NCBI GenBank assembly: GCA_003443635.1
Contig: CP031964.1
Coordinates: 652,321-716,320 of the forward strand
From: Flavobacteriaceae bacterium
Lineage (GTDB): Bacteria > Bacteroidota > Bacteroidia > Flavobacteriales > Flavobacteriaceae
Length of the DNA stretch: 64,000 bases
Direction of reading: 5' to 3'
The notes beneath the pieces are model-generated. The model was given only the letters and a program-made list of their open reading frames with translations, was not told where the DNA came from and ran no database searches. A program made the translations under genes and the position numbers. Numbering within the stretch: position 1 is the first letter of the stretch; the number at the start of each line of letters is the position of its first letter. Shown piece after piece: positions 1-11,500 of the stretch.

Positions 1-912
1 GATTATCCAGTTGAAGTTTATTATAAGCCAAATTTAGATGCAAATCCAGTTCAGCTCACAAATTTTAATGCATTTATAAATGATATTAATCTTGGTCATC
101 AAGAAAGTTTTCAATGGGAGAGTAATGATGGTTTAAACCCTAATGGGGTAATTACTTATCCTCCAAATTTTGATTCAAATAAAAAATATCCTTTAGTGCT
201 TCAAATTCACGGAGGACCAAGTGCTTCATCTGTATTAGGATTTAGCCCAACCACTCAAGCTATGGCTGCTAAAGGGTGGATAGTATTTCAACCTAACTAT
301 AGGGGTAGTACTAATCTAGGAAATGCTTTTCAATCAGCAATTTCTATGAATCCTAGTGAAGGCCCTGGACATGATATTATTACTGGGGTTAATGAATTAA
401 AAAAAATGAAGTATATAAATGAAGATAAAATAGGAGTTTCAGGTTGGTCTTATGGTGGTTGGATGACGTCTTGGTTAATAGGAAGATATCCTGATGTGTG
501 GACAGCTGCTGTTGCTGGAGCTGCACCGGTAGATCTTACAGATATGTATAGTCTTAACGATTTAAATAGAATGCGAAGACACTCAATGGTAGAGTCGCCT
601 TATGTAGGTGATAATTTGGATTGGGCTTATAAAAATTCACCAATCACTAATTTTTCAAAATTAAAAACACCAACACTAATTATGTCTAAAACAGGAGATT
701 CTAGAGTTACTATTACGGGGTCGTATAAATTATACGGAGCTTTGCGAGACAATAATGTACCTGTTCAATTTATTGCTTACCCCGGACCAGGCCATTTTCC
801 TTCAGATCCAGTTAGGGCAACAGATGTCTATAAGAGATGGATAGACTGGTTAACTCAATATCTAAAAACAGATAAAAAAAGTATAAATAGAATTAAAGCC
901 TTAAAAAACTAA
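1..912 (+). CDS. S9 family peptidase (prolyl oligopeptidase type), C-terminal part; 5' end outside window
   Basis: The reading frame is open from base 1, so the upstream part of the gene lies outside the window and 303 residues are visible. This part is the alpha/beta-hydrolase catalytic domain of a family S9 serine peptidase. The nucleophile motif GWSYGGW places Ser at visible residue 150 (codon 448-450). The Asp lies in KTGDSRV (about residue 233) and the His in GPGHFP (about 265), in the family's Ser-Asp-His order. The oxyanion-side motif QIHGGP is also present. A GTG at 196 could be read as a start, but the coding frame clearly continues upstream in family-like sequence (NLGHQESFQW...), so it is not the start. 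A second S9 gene follows after 13 nt in the same direction and is probably co-transcribed. The likely role is periplasmic or secreted oligopeptide degradation; the signal peptide cannot be seen. Confidence 0.93.
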   Translation, partial: DYPVEVYYKPNLDANPVQLTNFNAFINDINLGHQESFQWESNDGLNPNGVITYPPNFDSNKKYPLVLQIHGGPSASSVLGFSPTTQAMAAKGWIVFQPNYRGSTNLGNAFQSAISMNPSEGPGHDIITGVNELKKMKYINEDKIGVSGWSYGGWMTSWLIGRYPDVWTAAVAGAAPVDLTDMYSLNDLNRMRRHSMVESPYVGDNLDWAYKNSPITNFSKLKTPTLIMSKTGDSRVTITGSYKLYGALRDNNVPVQFIAYPGPGHFPSDPVRATDVYKRWIDWLTQYLKTDKKSINRIKALKN

Positions 913-925
913 CAAAATCAATATT

Positions 926-3733
926 ATGAAAACGACTCTTTCATCACTTTTAATCCTTTTCTCAATTGTTGTCATTGCTCAAAAAAAAGTATTAGATCAC
1001 CCCGATTTTGAAATTTGGAATACCATTCAGAATAGAACAATATCTAATGATGGTGATTATATTATGTATGCTTTAGAAAAAGGAGAAACAGACAATCATT
1101 TAAAAATTAAAACACCAAAAGCAAATCTCATATTCGATTATCAACGAGGCGAAAATGGGGCATTTACTTATAATTCAGAATTTGCAATTTTTACAATTAA
1201 AGCTTGGCAAAATGAAGTTAAAGAATTAAAACGTAAGAAAGTAAAGAAAGATAAGTTGCCAAAAGACACCTTAGGAATTTATAATCTTAAAAAGAAATCG
1301 CTTACTAAGATCGCAAATGTAAAATCATATAAAATTCCAGAAAAAGGATCAAGTCATATTGCATATTTGTTAGAAGAGATTAAAGCTGTAAAAAAAGAAA
1401 AAGATACTTCAAAACAAGATGTAAAGAAAGACAATAAAAAAACGAAGGCTAAAAAAGTAGGAAAAGATAATGGCTATCATTTAGTGCTTAGAAACTTGAA
1501 CAATAGTAAACAAGACACACTTAAATTTGTGACAAATTATAATTTCTCTGAAGATTCTAAAAAACTAGCGTTTACAACTACCGGAAAAGATAATGAAACA
1601 GATGGTGGTGTATATGTAATAGATTTAGAAACGAATGTATTAACACCTATATACACTATTAAAAAAGCGAAATATTACCAACTTAATTTTAGTGAAACAG
1701 GTAAAAATTTAGGGTTTATTGTAGATGCAGATACAACTAAAACACAAATTAGACCCAATGAATTATATGTTTGGAAAGCAGGAACTGCTAAAGCTGAGAA
1801 ATTGGTAGATGCAAACTCTGCCCCAGACGGCTATAGAGTGTCATCAGATGGAAGACTTAGTTTTTCTAAAGATGATTCTAAATTATATTTTGGATTAGCG
1901 ACACCTCCAATTGTAAAAGATACAACTTTGTTAGAAGAAGAAATTGTAAATGTTGAGGTATGGACCTATGATGAACCTACACTTTACACGGTACAAGAAC
2001 TTCAAGTAGAAAACGAAAAAAAGAGATCATATTTAACAGCAATCCATTTAAATAATAACAATAAATTAGTTCAAATAGGGACTAAAAAATATCCTAATGC
2101 ATCACTGGCAAACGAAGGGAATGCTATTAATGCTCTAGTAAACTCATCATTACCCTATGAAAAAGAAAGGCAATGGAAAGGTGCTTTACGTCGTGATTAT
2201 GCTATTATAAATACTAATACTGGAGCAGTGACTGAAGCGTTAAAAGGAGTTAGAGGCCAAATAGGAATAAGTCCTATGGGTAAATATGCATTTGGCTATA
2301 ATGCTATTGATAGTACTTGGGTGACATATAATGTTGCTACTGCTAAAACCTCAAAATTAACTAAAGGAAAAGTATTCTATAACGAAACTAACGATTTGCC
2401 AAATTATCCTGGAGCTTATGGTTTAGCTGGATGGACAGATAATGACGAAGCATTAATTATTTATGATCGTTACGATATTTGGAGTTTTAATCCAGAAACA
2501 GGAGCGAGTAGTCGTTTAACTAAAGGGCGTGAAACAAAGACTCAATATAGATATGTAGAACTTGATAATGAAGCACGTTTTTTAGATTCTAAAGGAGAAT
2601 GGTTATTAATGTCATTTAACGAAAAAACAAAACATTCTGGATATGCGAAATTAAATCGTAAAAATGAAAGATTTAATGAGGTATTATCTGGACCTTATCG
2701 ATATGGGCGCCCTCAAAAAGCAAAAAATGGAAAAGGTGTTTTATTTACTAGAGAGACCTTTGTAGAGTTTCCAAATATTCACTATACAACAGATTTGAGC
2801 TTTAAAAATGAAACTATTATTTCTGATGCAAACCCTCAACAGAAAGATTATAATTGGGGGACATCAGAATTAGTAAATTGGACATCTTTAGATGGTCTTG
2901 AATTAACAGGAATGCTTATTAAACCTGAAAATTTTGATCCTAATAAAAAATATCCAATGATTGTAAATTTTTATGACCGTAGTTCTGATAGGGTCTACAG
3001 TCATAGAGCTCCATCTCCTGGGCGTTCTACCATTAATTATAGTTTTTATACAAGTAGAGGTTATCTTATTTTTAATCCAGATGTATATTACCGTACTGGA
3101 TATCCAGGTGAAAGTGCTTATAACTGTGTGATCTCTGGAACAACTGCACTCATTGAAAAAGGGTTTGTAGATAAAGATAATATAGGAGTACAAGGTCATA
3201 GTTGGGGAGGATATCAAATTGCGTATTTAGTGACCAAAACAGACATTTTTAAAGCAGCAGAAGCAGGTGCGCCTGTGCCAAATATGATTAGTGCTTATGG
3301 AGGTATTAGATGGTGGACAGGGTTGAGTAGGCAGTTTCAATATGAACACACTCAAAGTCGTATTGGAGGAACGCCTTGGGAATATCCAACACGTTATATT
3401 GAAAATTCACCAATATTTAGTATTGATAAAATAAATACGCCATTATTAATAATGCATAATGATGCTGATGGACATGTGCCATGGTATCAAGGAATTGAAT
3501 TTTTTATGTCTTTGCGTAGATTACAAAAACCAGCGTGGTTTTTAAATTATAATGGCGAACCGCATTGGCCGCTAAAATATCAGAATCGTAAAGATTTTAA
3601 TATAAGAATGGCGCAATTTTTTGATTATCATTTAAAAGGAGCAGGAATGCCAGCTTGGATGAAACGAGGTGTTCCAGCAATCGAAAAGGGAGTTAATCAA
3701 GGCTACGAATTGCAATTGAGTGATAAAAATTAA
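926..3733 (+). CDS. S9 family prolyl oligopeptidase, secreted
   Basis: This 935-residue protein starts with a typical signal peptide (short Lys start, hydrophobic core, ending around VIAQ), so it is exported. Residues about 30-650 form the beta-propeller-like region. Residues about 130-185 are a very Lys-rich low-complexity insert. The C-terminal third is the alpha/beta-hydrolase catalytic domain: GHSWGGY with Ser759, Asp848 in DADGHVP, and His880 in GEPHWP. The family cleaves short peptides, often after proline or with dipeptidyl specificity. Specificity cannot be decided from sequence. It lies 13 nt after another S9 peptidase and before a strong terminator, so the two form the end of one transcription unit for peptide use. 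Confidence 0.93.
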   Translation: MKTTLSSLLILFSIVVIAQKKVLDHPDFEIWNTIQNRTISNDGDYIMYALEKGETDNHLKIKTPKANLIFDYQRGENGAFTYNSEFAIFTIKAWQNEVKELKRKKVKKDKLPKDTLGIYNLKKKSLTKIANVKSYKIPEKGSSHIAYLLEEIKAVKKEKDTSKQDVKKDNKKTKAKKVGKDNGYHLVLRNLNNSKQDTLKFVTNYNFSEDSKKLAFTTTGKDNETDGGVYVIDLETNVLTPIYTIKKAKYYQLNFSETGKNLGFIVDADTTKTQIRPNELYVWKAGTAKAEKLVDANSAPDGYRVSSDGRLSFSKDDSKLYFGLATPPIVKDTTLLEEEIVNVEVWTYDEPTLYTVQELQVENEKKRSYLTAIHLNNNNKLVQIGTKKYPNASLANEGNAINALVNSSLPYEKERQWKGALRRDYAIINTNTGAVTEALKGVRGQIGISPMGKYAFGYNAIDSTWVTYNVATAKTSKLTKGKVFYNETNDLPNYPGAYGLAGWTDNDEALIIYDRYDIWSFNPETGASSRLTKGRETKTQYRYVELDNEARFLDSKGEWLLMSFNEKTKHSGYAKLNRKNERFNEVLSGPYRYGRPQKAKNGKGVLFTRETFVEFPNIHYTTDLSFKNETIISDANPQQKDYNWGTSELVNWTSLDGLELTGMLIKPENFDPNKKYPMIVNFYDRSSDRVYSHRAPSPGRSTINYSFYTSRGYLIFNPDVYYRTGYPGESAYNCVISGTTALIEKGFVDKDNIGVQGHSWGGYQIAYLVTKTDIFKAAEAGAPVPNMISAYGGIRWWTGLSRQFQYEHTQSRIGGTPWEYPTRYIENSPIFSIDKINTPLLIMHNDADGHVPWYQGIEFFMSLRRLQKPAWFLNYNGEPHWPLKYQNRKDFNIRMAQFFDYHLKGAGMPAWMKRGVPAIEKGVNQGYELQLSDKN

Positions 3734-3750
3734 ATAAACTAAATTAACTG

Positions 3751-3790
3751 AAAAAGCACCTTTTTTCATTTCGAAATAAGGTGCTTTTTT
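3751..3790 (+). terminator. intrinsic terminator after the S9 peptidase pair
   Basis: AAAAAGCACCTT at 3751-3762 pairs with AAGGTGCTTTTT at 3778-3789 around a 15-nt loop and is followed by T residues. The A/T flanks make it usable on both strands, but it lies just downstream of the S9 gene stop at 3733. Confidence 0.85.
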
Positions 3791-3828
3791 TATGCAGATT
3801 AGCTATCTTGCCATCATATCTTTTTACT

Positions 3829-5175
3829 ATGAATTGGGAACAATTACTTTCTTTAAAACGCTTTGGTGATACAAATAAACGTTTACGAAAAGAACAAGAT
3901 GAAACACGTTTAGGGTTTGAAGTAGACTACGACCGAATTATATTTTCATCAGAATTTAGGAGTCTTCAAGATAAAACACAAGTAATCCCTCTATCGCAAA
4001 CAGATTTTGTACATACACGTTTGACGCATAGTTTGGAAGTAAGTGTTGTTGCACGTTCTTTAGGTCGTCGTGTCGGACAAAAGCTTTTAGAAAAATATCC
4101 ACATTTATATAGTATACATGGTTATCTGTCAAACGATTTTGGAACTATAGTAGCTTCAGCCGCTTTGGCACACGATATCGGAAATCCACCGTTTGGACAT
4201 TCCGGAGAAAAAGCAATCGGTCAATTTTTTAGCCAGGGAAAAGGAAAACAGTTCGCCTCCTATTTAACTGCAAAACAATATCAAGATTTATGTGATTTTG
4301 AAGGCAATGCAAATGGGTTTAAAATATTAACTCAAAATAGAAAAGGTAGAGAGGGTGGATTACGATTAAGTTATGCAACCTTAGGTGCTTTTATAAAATA
4401 CCCTAAAGAATCATTGCCAAAAAAACCAACAAAACATGTAGCAGATAAAAAATATGGTTTTTTTCAAAGTGAAAAAAAAGCATTTTTAGATGTTGCAGAA
4501 GAGTTGGGTTTGACTCAAATGACAAAAGGAGAGAGTGTAAGTTATTCAAGACATCCATTAGCATTTTTGGTAGAAGCGGCAGATGATATTTGCTATACGA
4601 TTATTGATTTTGAAGATGGAATTAATTTAGGTTTGATTCCAGAAGAATTTGCTTTAGAGTATTTAATTAATTTAGTTAGAGATTCTATAAATTCAGATAA
4701 ATATTATGCTTTGTCAAACACTCAAGACAGGGTAAGTTACTTGCGTGCTTTAGCTATTAATACATTAATTAATGAAGCTGTAAGTGTATTTATGAAGAAT
4801 GAAGAAGAAATTTTGAAAGGAGAATTTTCTACAGGCCTTTTAGATAAAAGTAAATACGAGGCACAGATTAACGATATTATTAAACTTAGTATTGAGAATG
4901 TGTATCAATCCAAAGAAGTCGTTGAAAAAGAATTGGCAGGATATGAAGTTATTTCACACCTTTTAGAAACTTATATTACTGCTGTAAATAATACATTTGA
5001 AGGAAACGAATCTAACTACGATCAGCTTATTGTAAAAACACTTCCTAAAACGATATTAGTAGATGATTCAGAGTTGTATAATCGGCTGTTAAGCATTTCA
5101 CATTATATTTCTCTGCTATCAGATAGTAATGCAGTATTAACGTTTAAAAAGCTAAAAGGGATGGCGTTTAATTAA
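3829..5175 (+). CDS. dgt: deoxyguanosinetriphosphate triphosphohydrolase (dGTPase)
   Basis: An HD-superfamily dNTP triphosphohydrolase of 448 residues that hydrolyses dGTP to deoxyguanosine and triphosphate in the cytosol, helping control dNTP pools. The HD metal-site residues are visible: His67 in TRLTHSLE, His115-Asp116 in AHDIGNPPFGHSGE, and a later Asp in AADDICYTIIDFEDG. The frame is open upstream to a GTG at 3781, but that GTG lies inside the 3' arm of the preceding terminator. The ATG at 3829 gives the usual family N-terminus (MNWEQLLSLKRFGD), so I use it. A near-consensus -7 element (TATCTTTT, 3817-3824) ends 4 nt before this ATG. It is a single-gene unit. Confidence 0.93.
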   Translation: MNWEQLLSLKRFGDTNKRLRKEQDETRLGFEVDYDRIIFSSEFRSLQDKTQVIPLSQTDFVHTRLTHSLEVSVVARSLGRRVGQKLLEKYPHLYSIHGYLSNDFGTIVASAALAHDIGNPPFGHSGEKAIGQFFSQGKGKQFASYLTAKQYQDLCDFEGNANGFKILTQNRKGREGGLRLSYATLGAFIKYPKESLPKKPTKHVADKKYGFFQSEKKAFLDVAEELGLTQMTKGESVSYSRHPLAFLVEAADDICYTIIDFEDGINLGLIPEEFALEYLINLVRDSINSDKYYALSNTQDRVSYLRALAINTLINEAVSVFMKNEEEILKGEFSTGLLDKSKYEAQINDIIKLSIENVYQSKEVVEKELAGYEVISHLLETYITAVNNTFEGNESNYDQLIVKTLPKTILVDDSELYNRLLSISHYISLLSDSNAVLTFKKLKGMAFN

Positions 5176-5287
5176 GCAAATTATTACAAGATTATTTTAT
5201 TTAAAGTTAACTTATTAACAATTAATATGTTGAGATGGGTTTTTGGTAAAAAAATATTATATTTAATATTCTTAAAAAACCAACAAA

Positions 5288-8155
5288 ATGAAAAAAAAAT
5301 ACCTTCCCACACTATTGTTGTTTTCTTTAATTCTTGTGTTTGTAATTAGAACAACTGAAGAATCATCAGAAACAGAAAAAATCACAAAACTAAGAGAGAA
5401 ACATAAAGATTTCTTGAAGAATAGTCCTTATAAAAAAACGAGAACTCTTTCTAAAAAAGAACGTAAAAACTTAGGCGTCGCACCTAATGGTTTTTTTGAA
5501 CAAAATTGGGATCGGACTATAGATCCTAATTTGGGATATCCAAATACTAAAAATGCACTTCGGATTCAGCATGAGTTAATTGAGCAGAGAAAAAATTTCG
5601 AAGAATTAATCACTCCAAGAGTGCCTGGGGATGCTTCAGATAATGCATGGGTAGAGAGAGGTCCAAATAATATTGGAGGGAGAACACGAGGTATTCTATT
5701 TGATCCTAACGATAGCAATAACGAACGTGTTTTTGCTGGAGGAGTTTCTGGAGGTTTGTGGGTAAATAATGATATAACTAACGCTAACTCATCATGGAGT
5801 TTAGTGGCTGGTGTTCCTGAAAATATAGCTGTAAATCAGATTATAGCAGATCCAAATAATTCAAATACATTATATATAGCATCTGGAGAATCTTATGCCA
5901 ATGGAGATGTGGTTGGTAATGGAGTATATCGCTCAACAGATGGAGGTGTTAATTGGACGATGATTTTTGGAGGTTCAGATAATACTACAATACTAAATGG
6001 TGGAGGTGTCGATGGTATATTTTATGTTAATGATATTATAGCTAGAGATATCGGATCTACTACTGAATTATATATAGCAGTAGCTAGTTCCTTTTCTAAC
6101 CCTCCTGGAAGAAATCCAGCTGCTTTTTTAGGAGAAGATTCACTTGGAGTTTACAGATCTATAAATAATGGATCGACTTGGAGCTTAATTACTATTACCA
6201 ATGGAGGAAACCCAATTAATCCAAACGATTTAGAATTAGATATTAACAATAATATATGGTTATCTACTACCTCTGATACTTTTGGGAGACCTGGAGGAGG
6301 AATTTACAGATCTACAAATGGAACGTCATTTACACTTATTAATACAGTGCCTAGTGCGGCACGTACAGAAATAGTACCATCACAGCAAGACGCAAATGTA
6401 TTTTATATTGCTGCGGATAGAGGTGAGGCTGACTTATTTGTTACAACAGATGCGTTTACAACTATTACTCAGCTTTCTGAACCAGTTGATGAAGATGGCT
6501 TAACTATTACTGCAACAGATTATACAAGAGGTCAAGCATTTTATGATCTACCTATTGAAGTTGACCCAACAGATGATACCGTTTTATATATAGGAGGGAT
6601 TGATTTATTTAGAGGAGATGTAACAGTAGACCCTATGGATGGATCTCGCTCTGTTAGATTTGTAAGTGCAAATAATAATGATTGGACTCAAATTTCAATA
6701 TGGAGTGATTTTTTTAGTGATGACATATCATTAGTGCATGCAGATCACCACGCCATCGTATTTAGACCTGGAAACCCAAATCAAGCAGTTTTTGGAACAG
6801 ATGGAGGAGTTTATTTTGGAAGTAATCTTTCGGCAAGTGGTAACTCTAATAATACGATTACTCCGAGAAATAACGGCTACGCAGTAACTCAATTTTATGC
6901 TGGCGATATTAATGATATAGATGGTACCATGGGTGGAGGCACACAAGATAATGGCTCTCCATTTAATTTAAATGGAGATACTAGTACAAATGTAGATCCA
7001 TTCTTTACAGTAATAGGTGGTGATGGAACTTATGGACAATTTGATACTGATGGAGATTACTTTATTGCTTCTACTCAATTTATCGACTATCGTTTTGTAA
7101 ATACTCCTATTACTGGAGCTACAAATAACTTTGGAGGCGATGCTATCCCTACAGTTAATGAAAGTAGTTATGTAATTACAGATAGAGCAGGAGGTAATTT
7201 TATTAATGAAGCAGAAGTAGATACCGATTTAGATATCCTATATATTAATGCTAGTACTTTTAATGCTTTAGGTCAAGTAGTTACTGCACAAATTGGAAGA
7301 TATGATAATATTGAAAATGGCTCGGGGACGATTCAAGAAACTTTATTAACCAATGGACTTTTAACAGAAACAATATCAGCATTACGAGCTTCTCCATTCA
7401 ATCCAGCAACCTCTCGATTATTAGTTGGGACAGAATCTAGTACACTTTTGAATGTAGAAAATGCCCATGCAACACCAACTTGGATGGATATTTCTGGAAC
7501 AGGGTTTGTAGGAACCATTTCTGATATTGAGTTTGGTGAAGATGCAAGTACAATTATGTTAACGTTTTCGAACTATGGAGTGACTAGTATTTGGTATACA
7601 GAAACTAATGGAGGCGCAAGCGGATGGGTTTCTAAAGAAGGAGATTTGCCAGATATTCCTGTATTTGCAATTTTACAAAACCCATTAAATCGTAATGAAG
7701 CTATAGTAGGAACCCAATTTGGAGTGTTTAGGACAGAGAATTTTTTAACTGCAAGCCCTAATTGGGTGCAATCGTTTAACGGCATGAGTAATGTAATGGT
7801 TAGAGATTTAGATTTACGTCAATCAAATAATACTGTATTAGCCTCAACTTATGGAAGAGGTATGTTTACTGGGCGGTTTACAAGCGAAACACTTAGTATT
7901 GCTGATGAAAGCACAGCAAGTGAATTTATAATTTTTCCAACGATATCAGAAGGTCAGTTTTCGTTGAGCTCACAAAAAAGTTTTAATGATTTGACTATGG
8001 AGGTCTATAATATTAATGGGCAAAGAATATTTGAGTCCGAAAATTTTCAAATGATAAATAATAAAGAATTTAATTTGGATTTAAATGCAGGACTTTATTT
8101 CGTTAGAATTAGTAATCGAGATTTTATAGAAACTAAAAAAATTATTATTAGATAG
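5288..8155 (+). CDS. secreted Asp-box beta-propeller protein with C-terminal T9SS sorting domain (paralogue A)
   Basis: A 955-residue exported protein. An N-terminal hydrophobic segment (residues about 4-20) is followed by a charged linker with the paralogue-specific pattern ITKLREKHKDFL. From about residue 120 there is a VPS10/sialidase-like propeller with Asp-box motifs such as YRSTDGGVNW (residues 214-223) and further copies (YRSINNGSTW, YRSTNGTSF). The last 75 or so residues, from FIIFPTISEGQFSL to the end, form a type A T9SS sorting domain. The protein should therefore cross the outer membrane by the Por system and be surface-anchored or released. It lacks the thrombospondin type 3 repeats of paralogues B and C. 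The enzymatic activity is unknown; Asp-boxes alone do not prove sialidase action, and I see no sialidase arginine triad that I can assign with confidence. Confidence 0.85.
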   Translation: MKKKYLPTLLLFSLILVFVIRTTEESSETEKITKLREKHKDFLKNSPYKKTRTLSKKERKNLGVAPNGFFEQNWDRTIDPNLGYPNTKNALRIQHELIEQRKNFEELITPRVPGDASDNAWVERGPNNIGGRTRGILFDPNDSNNERVFAGGVSGGLWVNNDITNANSSWSLVAGVPENIAVNQIIADPNNSNTLYIASGESYANGDVVGNGVYRSTDGGVNWTMIFGGSDNTTILNGGGVDGIFYVNDIIARDIGSTTELYIAVASSFSNPPGRNPAAFLGEDSLGVYRSINNGSTWSLITITNGGNPINPNDLELDINNNIWLSTTSDTFGRPGGGIYRSTNGTSFTLINTVPSAARTEIVPSQQDANVFYIAADRGEADLFVTTDAFTTITQLSEPVDEDGLTITATDYTRGQAFYDLPIEVDPTDDTVLYIGGIDLFRGDVTVDPMDGSRSVRFVSANNNDWTQISIWSDFFSDDISLVHADHHAIVFRPGNPNQAVFGTDGGVYFGSNLSASGNSNNTITPRNNGYAVTQFYAGDINDIDGTMGGGTQDNGSPFNLNGDTSTNVDPFFTVIGGDGTYGQFDTDGDYFIASTQFIDYRFVNTPITGATNNFGGDAIPTVNESSYVITDRAGGNFINEAEVDTDLDILYINASTFNALGQVVTAQIGRYDNIENGSGTIQETLLTNGLLTETISALRASPFNPATSRLLVGTESSTLLNVENAHATPTWMDISGTGFVGTISDIEFGEDASTIMLTFSNYGVTSIWYTETNGGASGWVSKEGDLPDIPVFAILQNPLNRNEAIVGTQFGVFRTENFLTASPNWVQSFNGMSNVMVRDLDLRQSNNTVLASTYGRGMFTGRFTSETLSIADESTASEFIIFPTISEGQFSLSSQKSFNDLTMEVYNINGQRIFESENFQMINNKEFNLDLNAGLYFVRISNRDFIETKKIIIR

Positions 8156-8478
8156 AAGAATTTAATCATTTTTAGAATAAAAAACTATTCGTTTTTAAAA
8201 CCAATGAGGTTAAAATACCGTATTTATTAAACAGAAACCTTAAACATTAAGTTCTTAACCATATATAGTATATTATTATTGTGTATTGTAAGAATAGAAG
8301 ACGATTGTCTTAATGAAATTGAATAGTATTTAAACAAACGTATTGAAAAATATTAAATGTTTGTTAATAGTTAAATTTTGTTGTTTTTTTTGTGAATTTA
8401 TTAAGAAAAGCTATCTTACAAAAATATTTTATAAAAAATAAGCTAAAGCATCTGTATATCAATGTTTTATGCTTATTT
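8156..8478. other. AT-rich intergenic gap with no recognisable gene
   Basis: The gap between paralogues A and B is 349 nt (8156-8504). It is very AT-rich and holds no open frame I can support on either strand. No clear GC-bearing terminator hairpin is seen after paralogue A. A -7 element near its right end is listed separately. Confidence 0.6.
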
Positions 8479-8486
8479 TATTTTTG
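8479..8486 (+). promoter_or_regulatory. -7 promoter element for paralogue B
   Basis: TATTTTTG is a perfect match to the Bacteroidota -7 consensus TAnnTTTG, 18 nt before the ATG at 8505. No TTTG -33 box is visible at 17-23 nt upstream. The position also argues against the more upstream ATG at 8469. Confidence 0.5.
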
Positions 8487-8504
8487 ACCATTAAAAAAAA
8501 ATTT

Positions 8505-11500
8505 ATGAAAAGAAAATTACTTTTAGTAATACCTTTAGTAATAATTACTTTAGGCGTTATTACTACTAAATTTATTTTAGAAAAGAAATCTATATCTACA
8601 GAGACAGAAGTAGATGAGATTACAAAGCTTAGAGAAAAGCATAAATATTTTCTTGAAAACAGTCCATACAAACAGACAAGAGATCTTTCTAAAAAAGAGC
8701 GTAAAGCGAGAGCATTACCGCCAAATGGATATTTTGAGCAATTATGGGATCGCACATTAGATCCAAATTTAGGGTATCCAAATTATCGAGGAGCATTAAA
8801 GATTCAGCATGAGTTGATTGAGGCAAATAAAAACTTAGGAGAGAGTATTGCTTTTGGAGTACCAGGAGATTCACCGGGTAATGCATGGATAGAAAGAGGT
8901 CCTAATAATATAGGAGGAAGAACAAGAGGAATTTTATTTGATCCAAATGATGCAAACAATGAGCGAGTATTTGCAGGAGGAGTTAGTGGGGGTTTATGGG
9001 TAAATGATGATATTACGGATGAGAATTCAACTTGGACCTTAGTTCCTGGAGTTCCTGAAAATATAGCTGTATCTGAGATCGTAGCAGACCCTAATGATTC
9101 ACAAATACTATACATAGCATCAGGAGAATCTTATACAGGAGGAGACGGAGTAGGTAATGGAGTATACCGTTCTACAGATGGAGGTGTGAATTGGGAGATG
9201 ATTTTTGGGGGGCCAGAAGGAACTTCAGCCACTAATACAGCAGGAACTCAAATATTGATTGACGGTATTTTTTATATTAACGATATTATTACAAGAGATG
9301 TTGGCGGCTCAACCGAAGTTTATTTTGCAGCAGTTGTTGCTGGCTTTGGTCCATCTGGAGGAACTCCAATAGAGTTTTTAGGACTTAATGCTAGAGGTCT
9401 TTATCGATCTACCGATAATGGAGATAATTTCACATTACTTAATATTAATTCCCCTCAAAATACTAGTGGTTTTCCTGGAATAAATCCTAATGATATAGAG
9501 CTAGATGCAAATAATAATATTTGGGTTGCCACTACTAATAATGTAGGTCTTTCTCCTGGTGGAGAAATTTATAGGTCTACAGATGGAGTTAATTTTACAT
9601 TAGTGAATACTATCCCTAATGCAGCTAGAACAGAAATAGAACCTACACAAGACCCGAATATATTTTATATAGCTATAAATGCTGGTGGAGCGGATTTATT
9701 TATTACTACTGATGCATTTGCTACAATACAAGCTTTAAATGAACCTAATGATGTAGATACGGGAATAAATGCAACAGATTATGCAAGAGGTCAAGCATTT
9801 TATGATTTGCCTATAGAAGCTGATCCTAATGATGATACAGTTTTATATGTTGGAGGGATTGATTTATTTAGAGGTGTTGTAGATCAAGGAGCTGGTACTG
9901 TAACTTGGGAACAAATGTCTAAATGGTCTCAAAATAATAACTTATCTAATTTATTTGTACCATTGGTGCATGCAGATCATCATGCTATTGTATTTAGACC
10001 TGGAAATTCTAATCAAGCTGTTTTTGGTACAGATGGTGGTGTTTATTATGGATCTAGTTTAACAGCTGCTGCGACACCATCAGCTTCAGATAATAATAAT
10101 GCTATTTCTGTACGAAATAATAATTATAATGTGACTCAATTTTATTTTGGAGATATTAATGATGTAGACGGAACTTTAGGAGGAGGAACACAAGACAATG
10201 GATCTCCTTTTAATTTAACAGGAGATACTAGCTCAGCTATTGAGCCATTTTTTACAGTTATAGGAGGTGATGGTGCTTATGGACAATTTGATGATGATGG
10301 AGATTATTTTATTGCATCAACTCAAAATATCAATTACTTTTTTATTAATACGCCTATTACAGGGGCTACTAATGATTTTGGAAGTGGAGCTGTTCCTACT
10401 GTTGCAGCAACAGGATTTAATATAACTAGTAGGCCTCCAAATTCAGGAGAAGGTAATTTTATTAATGAAGCAGATGTAGATACAAATCTTGATATTTTAT
10501 ATATCAATTCCAGTATTCAAGGAGGAGCTTTTAGATTAGCTAGATATAGTAACCTAGAAGCAGGACCTACAAATGTTCAAGAAACTTTTTTAACTGATGC
10601 ACTTCTAATAAATGAGCCTTCCTCATTGCAAGTATCTCCATTTACTACAAATTCAACTCGTTTACTTGTGGGAACTGATGCTAGCGAATTATTAAATGTT
10701 GCTAATGCAGATACCACTCCGGTGTTTACGGATATATCTGGTCCATTTGTAGGTAGTATATCAGATATAGAGTTTGGAGATAACTCACAAACGATTATGA
10801 TTACCATTTCTAATTATGGGGTTGATAGTGTTTTTTATACAGAAGATGACGGAGTAACTTGGACGTCAAAAGAAGGGAATCTTCCAGATATTCCGGTATT
10901 TACAATATTACAAAGTCCATTAAACCCAGATGAAGCTATTGTGGGAACTCAGTTTGGTGTGTTTAGAACAGAAAACTTTTTAGATGCAAGCCCAAACTGG
11001 CAACAATCTTTTAATGGGATGAGTAATGTACCTGTAAGAGATTTAGACTTACGTCCATCTACTAATGAGGTTTTGGCTACTACTTTTGGACGAGGAATGT
11101 TTACAGGATCATTTGTAGAAGATCCTAATGGAGATAATGATGGTGATGGAGTTTTAAATGATGTAGATAACTGCCCAAATACACCAAATGCAGATCAGGC
11201 CGATGCAGATAATAATGGTATAGGGGATGTATGTCAAGATACAGATAATGATGGGATATTAGATATCAATGACAATTGTCCGAACAATGCAAATCCAGAT
11301 CAGGCCGATGCAGATGGTGATGGTTTAGGGGATGTTTGTGATATTCCAATGATTAATGATCAAGATAATATTACTGTAGAGATTGTTTCAGAAACTTGTC
11401 CAGGATTAGATAATGGTGTTATCACAGTAACAGCATTAGCTACAACATTCACCTATAATGCAAACGTAACAGGTCAAGGAGTTAATATTGATCAGACATT

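Noticed and set aside
3781..3828. Upstream GTG start for dgt
   Set aside because: The GTG lies in the 3' arm of the preceding terminator and the added residues do not fit the family.
8689..8886. Identical 65-codon antisense frames at 8689-8886 and 13202-13399
   Set aside because: Their identity is explained by the DNA repeat shared by paralogues B and C; they lie antisense to well-supported coding sequence.
11125..11340. Thrombospondin type 3 coding repeats as a recombination or CRISPR-like array
   Set aside because: They are degenerate protein-level repeats in frame with the gene, without spacers or palindromic repeats.
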